From Neospora caninum Liverpool (lineage: Eukaryota; Apicomplexa; Conoidasida; Eucoccidiorida; Sarcocystidae), in the NCBI RefSeq assembly GCF_000208865.1, contig NC_018395.1, forward strand, positions 4,202,839 through 4,266,838: a stretch of DNA of 64,000 bases, written 5' to 3'. Positions 45,329-56,763 of this stretch are shown in pieces. Position 1 is the first letter of the stretch; each line of letters begins with the position of its first letter. The notes under the pieces are model-generated. The model saw nothing but the letters and a program-made list of their open reading frames with translations, did no database searches and had not been told where the DNA came from. The position numbers and the translations under genes were made by a program.

Positions 45329-48048
45329 TACACGAGGCGGAGCATCCCTACCTGTCCGAAGCGCGCAACTCTTGATCTCTGGCGTCCGACCAGTTCAGTT
45401 CACGTGCTGCATGCTTTGTGCATATCTCCCCGACTGTTCGAAACGGGCTTAGAGAAACCCGAGCATTCCTTCTCACCCGGCCGGTGTCACTTTGTGTTTC
45501 CACCTTTGCGTCCAAATCCCCACAGCTGCAGGCAATGATGGGCATTGCGGAGGCTCTGGTTCTGCCGGTTGAGGAGAACATCGGCGCGCTTCTTCGCGCA
45601 GTCGAGAGGTGAGAAAGCACGCTTGGCCCGTCTCCTAGATCCGATTTGGACACTCTAACCTGTCGGCGGTCTCTTGGAGAGATCCGAACGGCACTACGCG
45701 CCCGAAAAGGCGAAGAAACCAGAGTACCGGGTTACCGCCTGCACGCTCGTGGATCGCACGAGTTAACCGACCCCCCCACAACCGTCCGGTGCCTAGCCTG
45801 GTCCGCCTCTGCGTGTCTGGCGCAGCTCGCCGCTTTTGAAAAAACCGGGAGGAAGGGGCTTTCGATTCCCGCGAAGGAAAGGGACAGCGTGAGGAGTCTG
45901 CAGGCGCGCGTGTGCGCAGCTGATTCTTTGCTTGGCGCCACAAGAGCGAGGTTTTTCTTGGCGCAGATGGCGTTCCCTGGCGTCGACACAAACACCAGGA
46001 TCGAAGTGTGCCCCGGGGGCAACCGGTTTCCTCTGCATGTCGCTGGTGCGTTGGTGTCTGCGTTCTGTCTTGCCGCTGCTCAGCCAAGTCTTCAAGCCCG
46101 TCGATGTCCAAAAAGGATAACCAGCCGTTCAAGCGGTCGACTCAAAAGAAGCATTCGGACGTGGCAGGTTCTCAGCAGGCGTCTCCTTTTCGTTGAGACG
46201 CCAGCACAGGCAAAGACGAAGCGTCTCGCTGGGTCAGCGCTCCCGCCTTGAGGCCGGGCACAGCCCAAACACGATGCCCGTCGCCGGGTTCGCCGCACGT
46301 GACGCATTTCCCGAGGAGTGGACGTTGCCAAGGCGGAAGGAAACAGCTGGTCGCGAGCGTTGGTGAAGCAATGGTACTTTTGTGTCGTACAGAACGTATT
46401 GTGTGTGGTCAGAAAAAGGAACGTGCGCTGCGTGCTGGTAGCGCGTCTCGCGCTCTGTGTCCTCCCGCGCGCAAGAGCCCCTTGGGGGCTGTTTGAGGCC
46501 CTCGGCTGGACGCCAAGTGGTGCATGGAGCCACAAAAGGTGTAGAGAGCGAAACTGTTTTTGAAGAGAATCTCTTGGCGTTTTTTTGCACATTTTTTCGC
46601 GGCGCTGTTCCCTCGCAAGGTGCTCTCCGTGGGAGGCGCCCCGTGGTTTCGTGCTCTCGTCGACGGTCTCGGGAGTGCACTCTCGCCTCGCTCTCTTGGC
46701 CAGCGCGGGGCCCAACTTAAAATGCGAACAGAGACAGGCCAAACCCGCGAAGGCCGGAGTCATGTGATGAAACGAGCAGGGAAAGGATTGTCAACGTGAA
46801 TCTCTGTACCGGTGCATCTCCACTACGTGCCGTGCTCCACAGTTGCTTGTGTCGACGCGCATTCTGTGGATTTCGACTCGCTATTTCCTCAGGAGCGTTT
46901 CGCTTCACAGAGTGTCGCTCACCGTCGCCACTTTATCCAGTCTCTGGGCACACGCTTGTGTGCAGATTTGTGATTGGGAATGTGGGAGCAGAAGTGGATC
47001 TCTCGGTGGGAAACGAGGTAAGCGGGACAGCGCTTTCGATATTCGACGAGAGTCTTTGAATTTTTTTTTGAGGGATTCGGGACTTGTGCTGGACACGACA
47101 GGGGAAGCCGCGGTGAGTCTTGACCACCGCCGTGCGATATGGTAGCAGGCTCCGAGACAGCACCTCTCTTGCACATATCTGTTCCTCGCGTCCCAGTTTT
47201 TCTGGTTTCGTCTGCGTGGCTCTTTGTAGAGCGAAACAAAACCCACAAAGGGCCGATCGGGCCCGCTCATGCTGCCCCAGACACCTTGTTTTGTTTTCTG
47301 TCATGTGGAGGCATTTCCGGCCGTGTCGAGTCGACGCAAGGTTAGATCTGAGTGTGTGAAGCCCATATACCCGTATGGGGCGTGTCTTTTTCCCATGCGC
47401 GCCCTTCTCGGTTCCTGTGATGACAAGACCCGAGAAAACCATGCGCGGGTTGGGCCAGTCTAGACTCCGCACTCGCGAGAGAGACGTGCAGCTCATACCT
47501 GTCTCTCTGCGACGCTCCACGTATCGTGGGCACCTGGCAAAACAGGCAGTGCACTACCAACTTGGGGCCGGCCTTGCATGTAACGCGAACAGTGTCAACG
47601 GGTATTTAGCCATCGTTCAATTCAGAAATCGCAGCGCTTTCGAATAACACGTAGAGACCCTAACGGGCCGTCGGCGTCCACCTCGACTATACCGCTTTCG
47701 GCATTTTGAATCGAAGAAGAAGAAAAACGTTTCTCTCAGATATGAGGGAAGCAGCAAAGCAAACGGAACAGGGAGATACCCGTGTGCTCCATGTGCGGAG
47801 ACCACGAGAAACACTGGCTTCGTATGGAGTAGGGTTCGTCAGTTTCCTTTGTATGCTGAGATGTCTCGCATTCGGGTAGGCGCTCCCTTCCGTTTCCGTG
47901 ACTTCTCCGGAGCACAAAGCGCGCAGTCTTAAAAAACGTGCACCCATTGAGGGTAAAAGGGTTCAAACGAGGGGAAGACCTCAGATGTCACGCGCCGTTT
48001 CAGATGGGGGGTGGCGACCTCAGCTGTTTCTTCTGTTCTGGACGGTAA
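34260..48048 (+). CDS. Giant PHD zinc-finger protein
   Basis: Exons: 34260-37259, 37934-38758, 38945-39183, 39755-40002, 40774-41030, 41340-41492, 41951-42236, 42759-43099, 43499-43689, 44399-44801, 45532 to 45600 or 45608, 45826-46045, 46893-47017, and a tentative last exon 48004-48048. Phase is kept through 44801; between the 45532 and 45826 exons it holds only with a weak GTCGAG donor at 45601, so a small exon may be missing there. More than 2,100 residues. Residues 1-1000 are Ser/Glu/Lys-rich with three divergent copies of a short module (about 128, 276, 454). A PHD finger starts at residue 1008: C1008, C1011, C1020, C1023, H1028, C1031, then C1128, C1131 in LWMCPDC, split by a 96-residue insert. 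A second CxxC pair lies in exons 4-5 (STCPNC...VCSLCNFH). PHD fingers usually read histone H3 tails, so a nuclear chromatin role is inferred; no catalytic domain is seen. The 3' end is the weakest part. Confidence 0.8.
38771..38785. repeat. Telomere-like (TTTAGGG)n tract in intron
   Basis: GGGTTTAGGGTTTAG, two units of the apicomplexan telomere repeat, 12 bp downstream of the exon 2 donor of the PHD gene. Confidence 0.8.
40150..40445. repeat. Minisatellite plus (TA)n in PHD-gene intron 4
   Basis: A unit of about 84-88 bp starting GTGTATATCTC, passing through TTTATGTACGCA and ending in a long (TA)n run, occurs three times, starting at 40163, 40247 and 40335. A (TA)n/(GTAT)n tail follows. The whole array lies in the intron between exons 39755-40002 and 40774-41030. 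Confidence 0.9.
41721..41780. repeat. (GTAT)n microsatellite in PHD-gene intron 6
   Basis: Repeated GTATGTATGTATGTAT with one GGAT interruption, inside the intron between exons 41340-41492 and 41951-42236. Confidence 0.9.
45013..45327. repeat. Long (GTAT)n and (TA)n microsatellite in PHD-gene intron 10
   Basis: About 300 bp of GTAT units with scattered GTATAT variants, ending in a (TA)n run. It lies in the intron between exons 44399-44801 and 45532. The long '[10 protein letters not shown]'-type open frames across it are translation of the microsatellite and not genes. Confidence 0.95.
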
Positions 48049-48725
48049 CACCCCTGGCGCATCGCCTCATTCATGTGGAGCTCTATGGAAATGTACGGGG
48101 CGCATCGTGCGCACCATTAGTTCAGTGAATGCACGCAAATTTCCTCTTTGCTGTGTCCGCACGGAGGTAGCATCCTTCGAGTTTCTGAGGCCATGTCGGT
48201 AGCCTCAGGTGTTCGGTTGCCCCGCCACTGCGTGCAACAGACCACGCGAGGGGAACAAAGTACGGTGGCCATTAACTACTGCCATGCATCCTGACCATTT
48301 GACAAAGTGATTCGGTCTCTGTGTCTGTAGAAGAAATGGGGGTCGCTTAGTTGTTTGTGCGCCCTCGACTATCGCCTTCCTCACTGACATGCCCGGGGTG
48401 TCTTCACGCTCAGCAACAGCCTAGAAAAGAAAGCACTGACAGCCGCGAACAGCCTGCCGTCGAAGTTACCCCAACCTGTTGCACTGTGACAAACAAAAAC
48501 ATGAGTAGCAAGAGTCAGGAGAAATGGCTGAACCCTGCGTTTCCTTTCCAATTTCACTCGATGGTGGAATCATCGATGCCCACAAACCGACTGTCGTGGG
48601 GACGCAATCGACCTCCTCACCCACGCGGGTGTAAAACAATTCTTGAAGCGGCTCCTGTCGCCTTTCCGCGACTCAAGAAGGGATTGCAGCGTCTATAACG
48701 CCCAAGGAGTAGGCTCATGCCGCAT

Positions 48726-51700
48726 TCAGCCCGACAACGACGGACCGGCCTCGAGAATTTCTTCTAGACCTGCGAGATAGGGCTGAAGGGGCTTGGGTAT
48801 CCGCACACCGCGTCGCTTGCCAGCTTGATCCTCTCGGATAAACTGAAGAACGTGAACAACGGAAGAAACAAACGGCGATGATACACAGGATTCGCGAGGC
48901 GCCTGGAAAATCTGGGAAAGAAAAAGTGCCTAGTTGGCGACAAGCAAACCAGTTAACTATTTAGTCCGGATCGACTTCTTGTTACAGTTGACTATTTCCT
49001 GGACAGACGTAAACAAAAAATAGGCCCCTCTCAAGTAAAGGCACGGCTTCCACCCTCGTCAACTGCCATATCCATTACCCGCCGCTTTTTTTTCTGGGAA
49101 AGTGAAGAACCTGACACCACAGTGGTCTGTGCAATTGCTACACATACGCGCATGTCGGCACGGGGTCTCAGCGTCTCGTCATGTGCCGCCGACAGTCAAG
49201 GATACCCAACCAGAACAGGCGCATCTTCTGTCGGCCTTCTCCCCAGAGCACGCGAGGCCTCTCTCGATGGACAGGGCGCCCCACAAGGAACTTGTCACAT
49301 GAGCCTGCCGCACGCAGACGCACAGACACCCTCTCGATTGCACAGGCTCTCTTTGCTGCACTCTTGTTCCGCCCACCTGATGGTTTTCTATCAGAGCCAC
49401 CAGCGTCCTGCCCACAGCCAAAGTTGACCCATTCAACGTAAAACAAAAACGCGAGGGACGTTTCCTCGACGTCTGTCGCGCGTCACTCCTTGGTTGGTAT
49501 TTCACCGAGAGCCGGCGAGCCTACAGAGCGGACAAGGGAGACGCGGCAGCGGAAGAGAAAGTAGAGAAAAAGCTGAGAGGTGCTGAACAGGCGCTTCCGG
49601 GATACTGCGATAAGCGCACTGGTCTGTGCAGGGGCGTCAAAAAACAACAGATCTGCTATAGAAAGCGCCGTGATAGCCGGAAGCATATTCCGAGCGCGTG
49701 TGCATAACCCCGGAAGGGTGCACTACAGAAGCGACCGAGATACACACTCTTGCACGAGCAAGCGAGTCGACGAAAAACCGCGACATACATGAGAATGCCA
49801 CACTGAGAGAGAATGTCTTGGTGAGGCAAAATACAGGTTTGCGTAATTCCCCTCGAGGCTGCGTGGGCGCAGGGTGGGCTCTCTGTGTGCCTCTGAGGCT
49901 GCACACAGTAACAAGCTCAGCAGCATACCTGATAGTCCCAACAGTTTGAGATGGAGGAAACTTCGAGAAATCCCTGGAGGCTCGGGACCCACGCCTGACG
50001 ACAAAATAAAAAGAGACGCGAAAATCGGCCGGGTGACGGCCACCGCCGTTGACATTAACATTAGGGTCATGGAGCGAACACGTGTTTGCGTGGGGTGTAT
50101 GTATCGTGTACGTAGCGAGGTTCGATGTGACCGACGCTGTCAATGTTATCGTTTGTCGGACTCACTGTTTTACGGTAGAAAACCAGCGGAGATACGCCAC
50201 GCCTTCTCATTGACACAGAACGAACAGCAAATGAGCGGGCACACCGAAACGGAAAAAATCTGCAGAAAACCCCTCCCTTTGGAAACGACTACGAGACGCG
50301 TTCCGCGCGTGTTGCTGTGCCAGGAATTTACCTCAAGATCGTAGCATATTGCGGCGGTGGCGCTCATGTCTCCGCTGCAGAGGAGGACTTCGCGAAACGG
50401 AATTTGCAATTCCCTGCTCGTGAGGAGCAAGGCACCAAAGCACCAGAGAAAACAAGCTCATGTCTACGAAACGCGACGTTCGAGACTCCAACGGCCTTCG
50501 TTGACAGTCCCAGTGTACATCGAGTCCTACTGGACTCTGTCCGGTTCTCAACTTCTCACTTAAGCAGCGTTTTCCCTATTGAACGCAGTCTCGCGTGTTC
50601 CCTTTCTGCTTGCTCCGGCGTGCAGATGACGACAGACTCGACCTTCTCAAAGACTTGCTGTCGAAGAAGGCCTCGATTCCAGCGACCGTACGTCCCGTCT
50701 TCCAGCCTGAGGAGTCACACCAGAGCTCCCGCGTTTGCGTTTTATGCGTCGACCCGCTTGAGAAGGGCAAATCTCAACCGCGCGGCAGCAAGCGCCGTCT
50801 CACGGCAGGAACGAGATGCTGCATGCGTGACATCAGGGATTTCCTACGGGAGGCGGTTCGATACGCCACAGCGTGATATCGGTGCGAACTCAAAGCGACA
50901 TTGGGAAGACGTTTCTGACGCCCGTGCGGCTTTGATGGCTCTCTTGAAACGCAGCAACGCACCCCCTCGGATGGTAGTCTTTATATGCTGCACAAGAAAG
51001 GTTCTCTGCGGCAAGTTTGCTAGCTCGCATTTCCCGTTCAAGAGCCCAGCAGGTAGGCTTTCAGCGTATACACAGAAACATCCCAACCCACCAAGAAAGA
51101 ATAGCACAGAATATGGTGCGAGAGGGAAACTCCCCTCTCCAGTTGCCACTCACGCCCAACTCTGCTACAGTCCTGTGAGCGGCGGCGCATGCGTTAGATT
51201 GCGAACCGGAGTCCCTAGCAAGCGGGATAGAAAAGAGGAAGTGCCATATCCATATTGTAGAAAGTTGCAAATCCAGCCCAGATCTGGATTCCAGCGTGTG
51301 GAAAGCGTTTTCAGTGACCACGCGCTCTTGAAATGAGACGACGCAAAACCTCGGGAGTTTCATTCTTATCGTGGATCGGGTCAGTGCAGATCAGAGTGCG
51401 AAACGAAAGAAAAACGGCAAGGCGAAAGGACCGGCAGTTGCCGAGAGTGAGGCTCACCGGAAGCAGGGCGTCGCAGCAGCAATACGTATGGGCAGCTCCT
51501 CTTCGGCGATCCTCTTTTGCCTGCAAGGCGCCCAGCAGGCATGAAAACAAAGGAAACGAGAGATAGAGAACGCGAGGGCCATCAAATCCGTCGGCGTCTC
51601 CTTTCTCTATCAGCGTTATCCTCCCCTTTTCTTTCTTGCTTCTTCGCTCTCCTTCCCGGCACACTGGACGACAGACGCATAGCATAGGACAGTAAGGTGG

Positions 51701-54700
51701 ATGCTCGCCTCACCAGGCTCAGCTGACTTCTCTAAGGTTCGCTCCTCAACGCGAGGCATAGACTGCGCCCTGCCACCCACAAAATTCCCTCATTCTTTAC
51801 TCTTTTTCCACGACCAGCCTCGTCGATGTCTTCCCTAACCGTGAGATCCGGCCGCATCTCTCCACTGGCCTCGGCTGCAGCCTCGCCAAAAAAGCGGAAG
51901 GGCAAACGTGGCTACGACAATCACTGGCGGAAAAGCGAAGCTGCTGCCCAGGCGAGCAGCGACAACTCACCTGTAGAAGCCAACGAGAGGCACTTCCGCA
52001 GTCGGAATAAGAAATGCATCCTCCCCGGCGATCTGAGAGAGAAACAGGGAATAGAAAAAGCCTCGTCCATTCGACGCGACACCTACTGGTAAAGCGCGTG
52101 TACGTCGAACAAAGGAGGCGCGGTGACCCTTCAGAAGGATCGATTTAGGAAACATGCACCCTTGCCGCTTGCCGCGTGCGTTGGTGCACTATAAACGTTT
52201 TAACGGCCATATACCTCACCAAAAAGCATACGCATGTGTACGTCTACACATGGATCTGTTGAGAGAAAGCGGTGGACGTAAAACGATAGACGGATTGCTC
52301 TGAAAGGAATGCATCAGCTGCAACGGTTGCGACCGCGTGCACACCATGATGAGAGAAAATCCTGATCGATGGGAACGGCTCCGCTGCCCCCCTCACGTCG
52401 ATCTGTCAAAGAAAGGGCGTGAAGCTGTGCTTCGTCTGCCTGCGGCAACACACCAACATTCCCTCGAGGGGGCCGCCCTCATTCACGGGTTCACTGTCCT
52501 GCTGCTCGAGCGGCACCGCCACGCTGGCGACGGAGAGCAAGCAGCCTGGCTTTCTCTCTTCTCACTTTCTTCTCACGAGTCAGCCTTTGGTGAAAAACGC
52601 GAGAGGACGGTGGGGATCTAGTCCCCCCGTGTTTGCGTCTGTGTTTTTTGCCTCACCTGGCAGTTCGGCGTCGCCGAGAGAGCAAAGAGACCGTTTTCGA
52701 GACGAGGCAGCTGGCCGGTGCCTTCGAGAGTGGATCGGCTGCAGGCAGTCGAAAGGCATCGAAACGATAAGACAGGTGTAACCCTTCCTACTGAAAACGG
52801 TTGAGCACTGGAACCCACCCAGGGCGGTGCTTGCGTATAGGAGACAATGCGAGTTACTGGAAATCCCACTTGCATTCGAATGCGGGTGCTGTATAATCAG
52901 AAGCAGTATAACGGCTCGAGGCGCCCTTTCCGTATCAAGAAAAAGCAGGATGAGGATACAGAGTGACACAGGCGCCCACAAAGTGTTCGGACGCAGGCAC
53001 AGACCGGCATCTGCGCAGCACTTGACGACCCTTTCTGGTGCCAGTCTTGCGCATGCAAAGCAGCCTCCACGAATAAACACATCCACGTTTTCCCAGCACC
53101 CCCTTGATAAATGAGAGATATCGTGCGTGGGAGAAGGCTTAAACTGTTGAACGGCGAGCGTATACAGCATTCACCAAGGGAGTCACCTACGGGCTGGAGC
53201 CAGATGCACTCGAGCGACTATCACCGATAGTTGTCATGATCGCTCCTTGTACAAAAGGGGCAGGAATGCTGCTGGTCAACCGGGGTGTGAGCGAAGTGGT
53301 GCCAATCTCGGCTTGTCCCACGTTGCAGGAGAGCGAGCGAGGAGATCCCTCCGCTTTCCTGTTCGCAGCTTCGTTTCTCGATCGGCCGGGACGTTGGGAC
53401 TACGCAGATCGGCAAAGAATCGCCTACGAAGCGTTGAGAGCTCACCTGACAATCAAGGGAGGAACGCCGATCTCCTTGAACTTCTTGCCGTCTCCGATCT
53501 CGAGAGAGAGAAGGAAATCGAGGAAGTAGTTCTTTAGGCCTCTGTGCAATCGAGCGAGCATTCCCTGTAGGGCGGAGTGGCGTCTGCCTGCCATGCGAGT
53601 AGTTGCCTCGCCATCTGTGGAGGCGTCCAGGAGCGAGAGAAGGTTCGAGTGATCTAGGAGCGCAGGGGACGCAGGTGGAGACAACGCCGACCTTTGCTGG
53701 CCTTCATCAGAAGTACTCGCAGTCGAGGCACGGTCATTGTCTACCTTCTCTGAAAACCCGGAGCTCGCGAGGTCCCCATCGATGGTGCTTTCTCTCTCCT
53801 CCACAGTTGCTCCTCCCCCCTCTTGTAAGGTTCGATCGGTACGCATCTGGTGAGGAATCGACGAAGAACGAGAAAGAAGAGAAGATGGAGACACGTCAGG
53901 ATGCAGGGAAGACGACGAAACAGAGAGCGACGGCGGCCACCAGCGCTCGAGTTCCTTGTTATCCCGCGCATCCATCCCCAGCGGAACCTGAAGGGGGAAA
54001 ATACAAAAAGGGAGAGAAAAAGTGTGCGTCGGGGATTTCCGACGGACGCTGCTTGTGAGATAATGGCTAAAGGTTCTCGGGCCGATCTGCCACACATGTC
54101 AGACACGTCATGGAGTGCTCGCAAGAGGGAAGGTGGAGGATACGAGCGCCGCGAAGGACGACGTCGAGCGCACAAGCATGAGGCACTCTCCCTTCCATGT
54201 CGGTTACGCGGTGAGCCGACTCAATGAATAAAACAACCGAAAAAACAGAGCCACCATCCGTTCTTTTTTGCAGAAGGGCAATCTTACCCGAGTGTCCAAA
54301 GCATTGGGAAGCCGTTTCATGATTTCACTGATTTTCTCTCCAGACTCGCGAAGCTCTTGAACCCGACGGGCTGCAGCAGCACGCGTCTGTGCGGCCTAGG
54401 CACACCATACACGAAAGACGGAAAGAGGCGAAAACCACTCCGAGGACGAAATGCAGGCACAGCCCAGCGCTGGCAATCCCAGAGAAGGCAATACGGCCGC
54501 AGCACTGCCCTGAAAGCGTAACTTTTTGTGAGACTGGAGCTCACGCATCAACTGTGTCGCGCAGCGATTCCACTGGCGCAGACCGAATACAGGTTATGAA
54601 TCAGTGGGTCGAAGTGCGTGGCAGCACTACAGAACTGCGTCCGCCAACAGGAGAAAACCATTCAGAGTGTTAGCAACGAATGGAGAAGCAAACTCGTGGG

Positions 54701-56763
54701 TAAAGACCATGAACACAAACAGCGTGGCGGGTGACGCTTTGGCACACCTCCGCCCTAAAGCGCAGAGTCCAAAGCTGCGATTGCTCCTCTCACCTGCTTG
54801 TGGAGAGACGCGAGCTCTGACTGCGGCTCTGCAGTAGAAGGAGGACACACAGACGACGAGTAACAAAACTAAAAAAAGTGTCCCTGCCAGCCTGTGAAAA
54901 GAGTGCTCCAGTTCGAAAGTAGAGAAAGCGAGTGAAACACTGCTCGTCGTTGTCACCGCTTCAGCTAGAAGAGCATTCGTCGTGATTCGCGTCATATCGG
55001 TTGCCATTTGTATGAGAGAACTCCAGCAAATTACGCGCGTTCCTCCCTTCGAAATGCACGCCGCGCGACGCACATTAGCCGCCGAAACAATTCCATGACG
55101 TCGAGTATAACACGTTCGTCGGCTCTCGCTTCGTCCACTGAGACTCGCCTTTCTTCTTCGGTTCCCTACACAAAACCGTCTCTCCGAGCCGCTACGTTCA
55201 ACTCAGGTGTCTTGGTTCTGCCTTCTCTTCCTCTGGGTCTTCTCACCTTCTTCAGTGCCGGCTTCATGCTTGTTTGCTTTGGCGATCTCTTGGGAAGCTG
55301 CGAAGGCGGCCGCTGCGCACTGGCGGCGCTCCGTGGCTCTTCGCCAGGCCTCCACTTGCAGACGGCGATGGGTCGGAAGGAGATTCTCTTAGCACACAAC
55401 GGGGGACAGCGGAGCCGGCAGCCGGTCGCACTGGAGCGCGAGAGCGTCGGCAGATCAAGAAACACAAAGGGAAGAGCGGCAAGAGGACACCAAGGTAGGT
55501 GAAGCTGGTGTGATCCAGCAAGGGAAACAGAGAGGCGGGAGGATAGGCAGCGAAACGGGTTGGCATGGAGAGGCACCTGACCTACACATTTGTGCACCTC
55601 GATTACGGTTCAAGCGCGAGAGCCTCACCGATAAGATTTCGCGCCGCATCCACCAAGCCCGTCGATTCGTGGCGTTTTCTAAGGACGTCAAGGATTTCCT
55701 CGCCTCTCTCTGCAACGTGCTTCAGACTCATCATTTGTAGAGGCTCTCCGTTGTCACCACCAGTTTCTCTTCCTGCAAGTTCTCCCTCCAGCTGGCCTTG
55801 CCGCTCCGTTGCTTCTGTCTGCACAACTTCGGCAGCTCCCATCCCACGGATGGACGTCTCACTGGTGTTCTCGCTTCGGCGGAGACACGCAAAATCCCCT
55901 CTCTCTGTCCCGCGAGGCACCTTTTGTTTCTCGCTGACGCTGTGCGGACGTGCTTGCTGCGCTGTGTTGCCGTCCGTGCTTGCCGTTTCCCCTCTCCCTT
56001 CTTCAGGCTTTTCAAGGGCGCCTATCGCCTTAGAAGCCGCTGCCCGAACCCCCTTCTTCCGGTCGAGCTGCAACCTCTGTGAGAGGTGGAGGACTCTTCC
56101 CCCGCATGGACCTCGACGACGCGCGGACAGGGTCAGTGGACAACAGAACGGTGAGCCCAAATGATGCGGCGAAACCGACGACAGCGAGGAAGGCGGTCTC
56201 GAGAAAAAAAACCATCCGGGATGAGAAGACAGCCGCTTTACGCGATGCGCTGCTCCTGTCACCCGGAGCCCCCCTGGGGCGCTAGGATGCGGCATAGGCA
56301 GATCTGAGCGCCATCCGGCCGCAACCCCGGACAAAAATGAGAGAGGAGCTTCAACATTCACGGAAGAATGGCGAGAGGGGGACGAACGAAGTGTGGGAAG
56401 GGAGGGGAACAGCGGCTGAGAGTCGGACAGGGAGATGTTATTGTGTAGGCGACTAAACCCTAAACCCTGCCTTGTACCGCCTGGGCGGCTCTCGCTGTGC
56501 GGACCCCATGTCCCCCTTGTGTAAGCTGAGAGACTGAAGGGGAAAGGAGGGAAGCCGAGAGAGACGGAAGAAGAAGCAGGAAAGAATGGAACGGGCGGAT
56601 GAGCGAGGATCTCTATCCCGCTGTCTCTGTGAACTGAGGTTTCGGCACAGAAGGGAGCTCGGTGCCTGACAAGACTCCGTGACTCGCTTGGCAGGAATTG
56701 AGCCGGGAGGAGAAGGCACCAAGAAAAAGAAAGGAAAGCGAAAGTGACAGAAAACCTAACCAT
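48726..56763 (-). CDS. SerRS: Seryl-tRNA synthetase, probably apicoplast-targeted
   Basis: Thirteen exons, every junction GT-AG and in phase: 56763-55629, 55387-55247, 54828-54794, 54386-54288, 53987-53446, 52738-52657, 52032-51971, 51520-51458, 50706-50560, 50413-50332, 49994-49929, 49520-49377, 48911-48726; 927 residues. The enzyme charges tRNA-Ser with serine. Residues 1-25 are a hydrophobic signal (VTFAFLSFSWCLLLP) followed by a basic, Ser-rich stretch: a bipartite apicoplast leader. The N-terminal coiled-coil arm spans about 355-470 (THRRLQVEAWRRATERR, KRLPNALDT). A Ser/Asp-rich insert of about 100 residues follows VPLGMDARDNKELERWW. The core has motif 1 (about 606-650), the LEGTGQLPRLE and FLIPTAEVPL signatures, motif 2 with FRLE (about 719), FLEVSSISNCWDYQ, and motif 3 FTLNGSTLAVGR (about 845-856). 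The end VRIPKPLQPYL matches the family's closing strand. The usual EAG of motif 2 is EDG. Confidence 0.95.
56453..56468 (-). repeat. Telomere-like tract inside SerRS coding exon 1
   Basis: Plus strand CTAAACCCTAAACCCT, coding on the minus strand for QGLGFS within the N-terminal extension of the synthetase. Confidence 0.8.

Noticed and set aside
45037..45538. [12 protein letters not shown] frames on plus and [12 protein letters not shown] on minus
   Set aside because: Translation of the GTAT microsatellite in PHD-gene intron 10.
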